19,693 nt of DNA from DAOUMU01 sp034409055 (GTDB taxonomy: Bacteria; Chloroflexota; Anaerolineae; 4572-78; J111), in assembly GCA_034409055.1 (NCBI GenBank), contig DAOUMU010000544.1, positions 1-19,693 of the forward strand, written 5' to 3'. How positions within the stretch are numbered: position 1 is the stretch's first letter; every line of letters starts with the position of its first letter. The notes below the pieces were generated by a model, which saw only the letters and a program-made list of their open reading frames with translations, had not been told where the DNA came from and ran no database searches. Of the stretch, positions 1-6,325 are shown one piece after another. The translations under genes and the position numbers were made by a program.

Positions 1-40
1 CGAACACGGTCATTATCCCTTAATTTAGGAGAATTACACA

Positions 41-676
41 ATGAGTTTAGAAACTATCTACGAAGCTGTTCTAACCGGCAATGCAAACGCTGCAAAAACT
101 GAGACCCAGGCTGCTGTTGATGCCGGAATTTCCGCTGCGGATATTCTGCACAAAGCGTGTATTCCGGCCATGACCGAAGTTGGCCGTCAATTTGAAATTG
201 GTGAAAGATTTGTTCCAGAAATGCTCATCGCCGCCCGGGCGATGCAGAAGGCGCTGGAAATTCTAAAGCCGCTGCTGGTTGAGGCCGACGTCAAAACGGT
301 GGGCAAAGTCGTCATTGGCACGGTGGCCGGAGACCTGCACGACATCGGCAAGAACCTGGTGGCGATGATGTTAGAAGGGGCCGGCTTTGAAATCATTGAC
401 CTGGGCACCGACGTGTCGCCGGAGAAGTTTGTCGAAGCCGTGCAGGACCATGAGCCGGACCTGGTGGGGATGTCGGCCCTGTTGACCACCACGATGGCCT
501 CGATTGGCAAGACGATTGAGGCTCTGACCGAGGCCGGAGTGCGAGAGAAGGTCAAGGTGATCATTGGCGGCGCGCCGATCACCCAGGATTTTGCCGATAA
601 AGTGGGGGCGGACGGGTTTGCTCCCGACGCCGGCAGCGCCTCGCGGATCGCCAAGGCCCTGGTGGGGGTGGGGTGA
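41..676 (+). CDS. Corrinoid (B12-binding) methyltransferase carrier protein
   Basis: A cytoplasmic corrinoid protein of the MtaC/MtbC/MttC type, which carries a methyl group on cobalamin between a substrate-specific methyltransferase and an acceptor methyltransferase. At 211 aa it has the usual family length. Residues about 1-85 form the helical B12-binding cap domain. Residues about 88-211 form the Rossmann-like cobalamin-binding domain. The signature DLHDIG lies at 98-103, with H100 the expected lower axial cobalt ligand. It is followed by SALLTTTM (145-152) and IIGGAPIT (174-181), the usual base-off B12 pocket motifs. The start has AGGAG at 28-32, 8 nt upstream. The partner methyltransferase (MttB, MtbA or similar) is not in the window and may lie upstream of position 1. 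The methyl donor cannot be told from this protein alone. The family call is secure; the substrate is unknown. Confidence 0.93.
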   Translation: MSLETIYEAVLTGNANAAKTETQAAVDAGISAADILHKACIPAMTEVGRQFEIGERFVPEMLIAARAMQKALEILKPLLVEADVKTVGKVVIGTVAGDLHDIGKNLVAMMLEGAGFEIIDLGTDVSPEKFVEAVQDHEPDLVGMSALLTTTMASIGKTIEALTEAGVREKVKVIIGGAPITQDFADKVGADGFAPDAGSASRIAKALVGVG

Positions 677-713
677 CATAGCCCAAGAACCGATTGGCTG
701 AGAGCACTTATCA

Positions 714-754
714 GGCCCCGGTGATTGGTGACGCCAATTGCCATTGCCGGGGCC
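714..754 (+). terminator. Possible terminator hairpin after the corrinoid protein gene
   Basis: The arms ggccccgg (714-721) and ccggggcc (747-754) are perfectly complementary. An inner attgg/ccaat stem can form within the loop. It lies 38 nt after the corrinoid protein stop codon. The only T run is a short one about 10 nt downstream (cttttg), so it could be a weak terminator or just an mRNA 3' end structure. Confidence 0.35.
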
Positions 755-848
755 ACCTGTGACCGCTTTTGGGGAGAACCGTTGCCTTCTCCTCAGAAAA
801 AATTGGCAGTCTCCCGGTTCCGATGCTGCAATCGACTCGTGACTACAA

Positions 849-1031
849 TTAACTAACTTTGAATATCTTTACATGAAAATGAACTACCATATTGAGCATC
901 ATGTCATTCCGATGGTGCCGTATCACACCCTGCCAAAACTGCATAAAGCAATCCACGATCAGACCCCCTTTTTAAATTATGTGTTGGTAATGAAAGTCTC
1001 CGAACCCGCTAATTCTAAGCGGCTCGACTGA
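849..1031 (+). pseudogene. Fatty acid desaturase remnant (C-terminal histidine box)
   Basis: A short frame, open from the in-frame stop at 840-842 to the TGA at 1029-1031, with an ATG at 873. It encodes YLYMKMNYHIEHH followed by a stretch like VIPMVPYHTLPKLHKAI and DQTP. This matches the C-terminal third His-box region (HxxHH) of membrane fatty acid desaturases, which typically read NYHxEHHMFPMVPYHALPxLH. The two upstream histidine boxes and all membrane segments are missing. Only about 36 residues look like desaturase. After that the frame runs antisense into the 3' end of the histidine kinase gene, so the final residues are probably not original. I read it as the relic of a gene deleted from its 5' side. 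It is not expected to be functional. Confidence 0.7.
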
Positions 1032-3520
1032 ACGGGGAGAATGATGTGGAACTTACTACCGGGACAGCTTTTCTCGTCGTATCCTGGGCTTTCGGCCCAT
1101 AGCCGGCCGCCATGCGCTTCCACAATGCCTTGAGCAATAGTTAATCCCAGGCCCGGTCCGGCCCCTTTGAATTTAGTCTGACCTGTGCTATGCAACCTGG
1201 CATCACCTACACGGTAGAACTTTTCAAAGATGTGTTCCAAATCACCGGCAGCGATGCCGATACCGGTGTCAGCCACAACAACTTCGATAGTTGGATGCTG
1301 AGGTAACGTCCTCTCATTCAACAGGCGGCCTGTGATCCGAATTTGTCCGCCATCCGGCGTGTATTTGATCGCGTTCTGGATGAGGTGAGCAAAGACCTGC
1401 TTCAGCCGCTCGCCATCAGCAGTAATAGAAGGCAGGTCTTCCAGATTTTCTACGGTGAGGGTCTGCTTGCGCTCTTCCAGTGTCTCGGCCAAGGTGTCCA
1501 CCACTGTACTTACAATCGAGGCCATCGAAACCAACGATATGGTCAGATCCAACGTCTCGGTATCTATCTTGGAGACATCGAACATAGTGTTTACGATGTT
1601 TTCCAAACGGTTGACGCCCTTTCTAACACCTTGGAGCAAGCTCAATCCGTTGTCAGGCGGCAGCGCGCCGGTCTCCATCATATCACCCAGCATGTCATTG
1701 TAGCCGCGTATGTGGGTAAGCGGTGTGCGTAACTCATGCGAGGCCACGCCAATAAAGTCGGATTTGGCCTGGTCTAGCCGGGCCAGTTTACGGTTGGCCT
1801 CAGTTAGCTCTTGGTTGAGTTGCTCAATTTCTGTATTTCGAATCTTTAAGTCATCAAACAGGCGGGCATTCTCCAACGCCACTGCTGTCTGGTCAGCCAG
1901 AGTGCTAAGTAGAGTCAGATCATTGTCAAAATAGCGATCGCCGGAGACTTTGGGGCCAAACGCCAGCAGACCGATCCACTCTCCCTTGGCACAAATAGGC
2001 ACGTAAACAACCATATTTAGGTTGGTTAGCCAGGTGCGTTCTGGCGCAGAAGTTTCTTGAAAACGAGGTAGTAGGTCTATGTCGTACTGAGTCAGAGGAT
2101 GGTTTTCTCGACGCAGGTAGGTGGCCACCGGACCTGCGGCGGACAAAATGCCAGAGGGTAGCTCTTCCCCCATACCTGTTACGCTTCGTAAGTGGAAATA
2201 GCTGGTTTCGATTTCTTCTCCAAATTCGATTTCTTCTTCAAACTCAATTTCTCCCCACTCTTCGGCTGCTGTTTTGTTTTCAGCATCCTTCCCATTCTCG
2301 GCATCCACCTCGTTTCCGACTTCTTCCTCAATTTTGGGTTCTCCCCAAGTTTTGCCAGTTTCCTCGGGTCTGACTTCTGTTGCCATTTCGACAACTTTCT
2401 CATTTTCGGCCTCTATGGCCTGTTTGGCTTTTTCCTCAGCTTCGGTATCCTGTTCGTATTCGGCTTCTTTCTCGAACCCCTCTTTTGCGTGATGGACCAC
2501 AAACAGCGCTCCACGCCGGACATCCAATGTCTCACTAATGAGACCTACGGCTACAGTCGCCAGAAGTTCCAGGTCCAGGATGTTACTGATACTTGTACTA
2601 TACTCACGCAGCGTCCGGCTGGCATCGTAGCTGGTCCCGGAGATCAACCGATTCACCATTCGTTGGACCAGACTCAAGAGGGGAGCAAAAAAGATGGCCA
2701 AAACCAGGGCTATGGTTGCCCCGGCCAGATAAGGATTATAGCCGGGCACAGACTGAAAAACGTATTGTGTCACCAAAATACCGGTGGTGTAAATGATCAC
2801 CGTCAAGAGGGTGATAATCAAGTAGCTTACTGTCCGCCGGGCCATCTGGCGCATGTCGGGTAGACCATAGATTAGCATAACATAAGTGGCAGTGAGTATG
2901 CCCAGCGTATGGACACCGCTCCCCAGGATCTTGAACCCGGCCAGGAATAACGCAGCACCGGCGGCGGCCAGACTCAGAACCACAGACCAATAGGTGATCC
3001 GATTTCTGTGCAGCGGTTCTTGCGTCTGGTGATAGACCCTCACCGTTAGGAGCATTGCTCCAGCCATAGCGCTTGCCCAGCCAAAGATCAAGACACCGAA
3101 GCTGAGTGTCTGGCGTTGAATGTCCCACCCGTTGCCGATCCACAGCACCTCAGGCAGGGCCGGTAAATTTTCGTTGAGGACGATCCCTATCGTTATCCAG
3201 ATTACACCCAGTATCCACCAGTTCTGGGCGGTTCTTTTGAGCCGGAGGAACGACCAATTCAAGTGAAAAAACAGCAGGGATAAAAGGAGTAGCTCGTAAA
3301 GCAGCACTCGCACCAGCACACCTTCGGTGAGGAAAGCAAGCATATCGAACCATAAGGCAGCCTGGCTCAGAGTCCAGAGAAAGGAGGTTGCGACGTAAAT
3401 AACCAGCAAGCGCACAGCCTGTTCCCGGAAGCTGCGTCTCTTTAGAATAAACCCGATAATAAGCAAATACACGATGCTTATCAGGAGTAAAAGGGTCATG
3501 TTCAGGTCAGCAGTGTTCAT
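977..3520 (-). CDS. Membrane sensor histidine kinase with GAF domain
   Basis: An 847-aa two-component sensor kinase. Residues about 8-290 contain roughly nine hydrophobic segments, forming a membrane sensory region. A GAF domain follows (about 300-560), then a short coiled coil (RNTEIEQLNQELTEANRKL). The HisKA box FIGVASHELRTPLTHIRGY has the phospho-accepting H595. The HATPase_c domain shows an N box (LIQNAIKYTPDGG), G1 (VADTGIGI), F box (FEKFYR) and G2 (GAGPGLGLTIA), so autophosphorylation should be intact. The GAF domain is split by a strongly acidic low-complexity insert at about 347-438. There is no receiver domain and no adjacent response regulator, so the output partner is elsewhere. 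The ATG at 3520 is preferred to the TTG directly before it because GAGA lies 7-8 nt upstream of the ATG. The signal sensed is unknown. Confidence 0.93.
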   Translation of the reverse strand: MNTADLNMTLLLLISIVYLLIIGFILKRRSFREQAVRLLVIYVATSFLWTLSQAALWFDMLAFLTEGVLVRVLLYELLLLSLLFFHLNWSFLRLKRTAQNWWILGVIWITIGIVLNENLPALPEVLWIGNGWDIQRQTLSFGVLIFGWASAMAGAMLLTVRVYHQTQEPLHRNRITYWSVVLSLAAAGAALFLAGFKILGSGVHTLGILTATYVMLIYGLPDMRQMARRTVSYLIITLLTVIIYTTGILVTQYVFQSVPGYNPYLAGATIALVLAIFFAPLLSLVQRMVNRLISGTSYDASRTLREYSTSISNILDLELLATVAVGLISETLDVRRGALFVVHHAKEGFEKEAEYEQDTEAEEKAKQAIEAENEKVVEMATEVRPEETGKTWGEPKIEEEVGNEVDAENGKDAENKTAAEEWGEIEFEEEIEFGEEIETSYFHLRSVTGMGEELPSGILSAAGPVATYLRRENHPLTQYDIDLLPRFQETSAPERTWLTNLNMVVYVPICAKGEWIGLLAFGPKVSGDRYFDNDLTLLSTLADQTAVALENARLFDDLKIRNTEIEQLNQELTEANRKLARLDQAKSDFIGVASHELRTPLTHIRGYNDMLGDMMETGALPPDNGLSLLQGVRKGVNRLENIVNTMFDVSKIDTETLDLTISLVSMASIVSTVVDTLAETLEERKQTLTVENLEDLPSITADGERLKQVFAHLIQNAIKYTPDGGQIRITGRLLNERTLPQHPTIEVVVADTGIGIAAGDLEHIFEKFYRVGDARLHSTGQTKFKGAGPGLGLTIAQGIVEAHGGRLWAESPGYDEKSCPGSKFHIILPVQSSRLELAGSETFITNT

Positions 3521-3624
3521 CAAGGATTCTCTTTTCTAATTGGCCGTGACAAGACGCAGATTAAACCGGGTTCCTATCCAGAGTCTAAAACCCCACTTTT
3601 TGCACCCACTTGCATTTATTCCTA

Positions 3625-3654
3625 AAATTAGCATAGAATGCTAAAGTTGTGCAA
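3625..3654 (-). promoter_or_regulatory. Possible promoter of the histidine kinase gene with an embedded palindrome
   Basis: On the minus strand TTGCAC (3649-3654) and TAATTT (3625-3630) are separated by 18 nt and could act as -35 and -10. A perfect inverted repeat TTAGCAT-TCT-ATGCTAA (3628-3644) fills most of the spacer and could be a regulator site. The gap between galT and the kinase gene shows no clear intrinsic terminator. The elements are weak, so confidence is modest. Confidence 0.35.
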
Positions 3655-3683
3655 TAGCTCAAAAGTCGCACCGTGATTTTTGG

Positions 3684-4733
3684 CTATGAAATTGTTTTGT
3701 AATGAATCTCTGACAAGACTCGCAGCCGCTCGGCGGCCTGTTCGGCCGTCAAGTCACGTTGGGCTTCGCCCAGCATTTCATAGCCAACCATGAATTTTTT
3801 GACTGTGGCTGAGCGCAGCAGGGGGGGATAGAAGTGGGCATGCAGTTGCCAGTGAGGGTAAGGTTGGTTGGTTGGCTGGCCGGCGGGGGCGCCGTGCCAG
3901 CCCATAGAGTAAGGAAAAGAGACCTCGAAAAGGTTGTCGTATTTGGTCAGCAGACATTTGAGTATCTCGGCCAGGCTGTCCCGCTCGGCATCGTCCAGGT
4001 CGGGTAGGCGCAAGACGTGGCGACGTGGTAGAAGCAGGGTTTCGAAGGGCCAGATGGCCCAGTAAGGAACTACAACTAACCAGTGTTCATTTTCGACCAC
4101 AATGCGTTCCGGCCGGGTTGCTTCCAGGTTGGCGTAATCGACCAGGAGGGGTGAGTTATGAACCTCAAAATAGGCCCGCTGTTGGCGCTCCTCTTTGGCC
4201 GGTTCGTTAGGCAGGGTCTTCTGAGCCCAGATTTGTCCGTGCGGGTGGGGGTTGGAGCAGCCCATAATGGCCCCTTTGTTTTCAAAGATCTGTACCCATC
4301 GGTAATTTTGGCCCAGGTCTATCACCTGGTCTGCCCAGACGTCTACCACCATCCGAATCTCCGCCACGGCCATCTCCGGCAGGGTCAGGTCGTGGCGGGG
4401 GGAAAAGCAGACCACCCGGCAGGTACCTTGTTCACTTTCAGTTCGTAGGAGCGGATGACCTGAGTCCCCAGCATCAGGCGTATCGGGCAACAGGGCAGCA
4501 AAATCGTTGGTGAAGACAAAAGTGCTCTCGTACTGAGGATTACGAGCGCCGCCGGCTCGTCCGTTACCCGGACAGAGGTAGCAGTTGGGATCGTATTGGG
4601 GGCGAGTTTCCTGGGGCGGTTTTTCTACCTGTCCCTGCCAGGGACGCTTGGTGCGATGCGGTGAAACGAGGACCCACTCCCCGGTTAGTGGATTGTAGCG
4701 ACGATGGGGGTGGTCAGTCGGGTTGAATTTCAT
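3684..4733 (-). CDS. galT: Galactose-1-phosphate uridylyltransferase
   Basis: GalT, the Leloir pathway enzyme that exchanges UMP between UDP-glucose and galactose-1-phosphate, giving UDP-galactose and glucose-1-phosphate in the cytoplasm. Its 349 aa is the normal length. The N-terminus HPHRRYNPLTGEWVLVSPHR is typical. The metal ligands match the E. coli-type set: C51 and C54 (CYLC), H114 (SPRHD) and H163. The active-site motif NPHPHGQ places the nucleophile at H165. The HIT-like second half includes the segment VPYWAIWPFETLLLPRRH. The ATG is preceded by AGGAA at suitable spacing. It is the last gene of the alpha-galactoside operon, 167 nt after the GH4 gene, and would process galactose released by the two alpha-galactosidases. 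The partner genes galK and galE are not in the window. Confidence 0.96.
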   Translation of the reverse strand: MKFNPTDHPHRRYNPLTGEWVLVSPHRTKRPWQGQVEKPPQETRPQYDPNCYLCPGNGRAGGARNPQYESTFVFTNDFAALLPDTPDAGDSGHPLLRTESEQGTCRVVCFSPRHDLTLPEMAVAEIRMVVDVWADQVIDLGQNYRWVQIFENKGAIMGCSNPHPHGQIWAQKTLPNEPAKEERQQRAYFEVHNSPLLVDYANLEATRPERIVVENEHWLVVVPYWAIWPFETLLLPRRHVLRLPDLDDAERDSLAEILKCLLTKYDNLFEVSFPYSMGWHGAPAGQPTNQPYPHWQLHAHFYPPLLRSATVKKFMVGYEMLGEAQRDLTAEQAAERLRVLSEIHYKTIS

Positions 4734-4804
4734 CTTCTATTCCTTTCTCCCTCCCTGGATACAATGAGCCAGCCAGGCCCTACCGATTAATATCTTCTCA
4801 AAAA

Positions 4805-4875
4805 GTAGGGGCGAGGCAACTCGGAGAGCACGTTGTTTGCTCCGAAACCCTTAATACGAGTTGCCTCGCCCCTAC
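4805..4875. repeat. Long perfect inverted repeat (MITE-like hairpin element) between GH4 and galT
   Basis: The arms GTAGGGGCGAGGCAACTCG (4805-4823) and its exact complement (4857-4875) are 19 bp each and enclose a 33-nt centre that can itself fold (ggag/ctcc). Perfect arms of this length inside an operon, without a T run, suggest a dispersed repeat rather than a simple terminator. In the mRNA it would form a very stable hairpin between the GH4 and galT cistrons and could lower or stabilise galT expression. Confidence 0.75.
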
Positions 4876-4900
4876 CCCACCCCGGATTATTGAGATGATA

Positions 4901-6286
4901 CTACCGATACGCCGGCAGCCAGTCGCCGTGGACCTCAATCAAATCATCTACCAGACTCCAGATTTGCTCCAAATCCAATTCAGCGCCCGTGTGGGGGTCG
5001 AGCATAGCCGCATGGTAAATGTGCTCTCGTTTGCCGGTCAGGGCGGCTTCCACGGTCAGGGCCTGCACGTTGATATTGGTTTGCATCAGTGCCGCTAAGT
5101 GGGGGGGTAAGTTGCCGATACGGGTGGGCTGAACGCCATTTTTATCCACCAAGCAGGGCACTTCCACGCAGCAGCCCTGCGGCAGGTTGTCGATTATACC
5201 ATGGTTCATGACATTGCCGTAAATGGTGCGGGGCATACTGGTTTCCAGACTGTGGATAATCTGGGCACCGTATTCGACGCTGGACGTCACCTCATTCCTG
5301 GTTTCAAAATCCCGGATTACCAATTCCCGCAGACCTGGCATCAGCTCGATTTGGGCCAGTTCCTGGCGGAGGGCGGCTACAGTATACGTATCAGGATCGG
5401 CCTGGGCCTTTTGGGCATATTCCCAGGCCTTGATCTGGGCCTGACTGCGACCAAGATATTCATCCAGCGGAATATTGTACTTGTCGATGAGGTCTGGTCG
5501 GTCTCGTTTGATGAACCAGGGCACGTACTCGCTGAAATGCTCGCTGGACTCGGTCACAAAGTAGCCCAGCCGCCGGAACACTTCGTAGCGCACCCGGTTC
5601 CAGCCTGGCACCCGGCCCTCCTCGACCACCTGACGCAGCCGGGGATACAAATCTTGCCCGTTGCGCTCAAATTTAAGATAAAAGGCCATGTGGTTGATGC
5701 CCGCCACCACATAATTGATCTCCTCAACCGGCACGTCGATGTCGGCGGCCAGTTCGGCGGCGGTGTGAGGCACGCTGTGGCACAGGCCCACGGTTTTGAT
5801 CTTGGTGGCCCGGTTGACGGCCCAGGTATTGATGGCCATCGGGTTGGCGTAATTGAGAAAGGTGACATCCGGGCAAAGTTCCTCCATATCGCGGCACGTG
5901 TCCAGCAGCACCGGAATGGTCCGCAGGCCGCGCATAATGCCGCCGATGCCCAGCGTGTCGCCGATGGTCTGGCGCAGGCCATATTTTTTGGGAATTTCGA
6001 AGTCAGTAACCGTTGCGGGTTTGTAACCACCCACCTGGATCATACAGATGGCGTAATCGGCCCCGTCCAGGGCGATCCGGCGGTCGGTAGTGGCTTCGAT
6101 GAAGGGATTGACCTTCAGCATATCGACAATTTTGTGGGCCACAGCTTCCGACTCGCGCAGCCGCTGTTTGTCAATATCGTGCAGGCTGATGATCGGCTCA
6201 GCCAATTCGGGAAAACTAAGAATATCGCCCAGCAGGTTCTTGGCAAAGACGGTGCTGCCGGCGCCAATGAAAGTGATTTTGGGCAT
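4901..6286 (-). CDS. melA: Alpha-galactosidase, glycoside hydrolase family 4
   Basis: A GH4 enzyme of the MelA type. The family cleaves alpha-galactosides such as melibiose by an NAD+- and Mn2+-dependent redox elimination mechanism. At 461 aa it is full length. The N-terminal Rossmann motif is ITFIGAGSTVFA (GAGS at 8-11). NPM at 148-150 follows the second strand of the fold. CHSV at 169-172 (metal ligand C169) is the form found in alpha-galactosidases of the family. H199 in GINHMAF is the second metal ligand. GGAG lies about 8 nt before the ATG. The gene starts 39 nt after the GH36 gene and is clearly in the same operon. A 6-phospho-glycosidase specificity is less likely because no PTS gene is present and the transporter is an ABC system. 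Confidence 0.93.
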   Translation of the reverse strand: MPKITFIGAGSTVFAKNLLGDILSFPELAEPIISLHDIDKQRLRESEAVAHKIVDMLKVNPFIEATTDRRIALDGADYAICMIQVGGYKPATVTDFEIPKKYGLRQTIGDTLGIGGIMRGLRTIPVLLDTCRDMEELCPDVTFLNYANPMAINTWAVNRATKIKTVGLCHSVPHTAAELAADIDVPVEEINYVVAGINHMAFYLKFERNGQDLYPRLRQVVEEGRVPGWNRVRYEVFRRLGYFVTESSEHFSEYVPWFIKRDRPDLIDKYNIPLDEYLGRSQAQIKAWEYAQKAQADPDTYTVAALRQELAQIELMPGLRELVIRDFETRNEVTSSVEYGAQIIHSLETSMPRTIYGNVMNHGIIDNLPQGCCVEVPCLVDKNGVQPTRIGNLPPHLAALMQTNINVQALTVEAALTGKREHIYHAAMLDPHTGAELDLEQIWSLVDDLIEVHGDWLPAYR

Positions 6287-6325
6287 AGAATTGTCTCCTC
6301 GGAAGATGGTGAATTGTGAATTATC

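Noticed and set aside
187..756. Minus-strand open frame opposite the corrinoid protein gene
   Set aside because: It is antisense to a well-supported B12-binding protein, and its translation has no recognisable domain.
2192..2863. Plus-strand open frame rich in Phe opposite the kinase insertion
   Set aside because: It is the complement of the Glu/Lys-rich repeat region; repeated TTC/TTT codons give a false hydrophobic protein.
4805..4875. CRISPR-like or terminator interpretation of the 19-bp repeat
   Set aside because: There are only two inverted copies, no regular direct repeats or spacers, and no T run.
5201..6319. Long plus-strand open frame (372 codons) opposite the GH4 gene
   Set aside because: Composition is His/Gly-rich shadow sequence, and the opposite strand carries all GH4 motifs in one frame.
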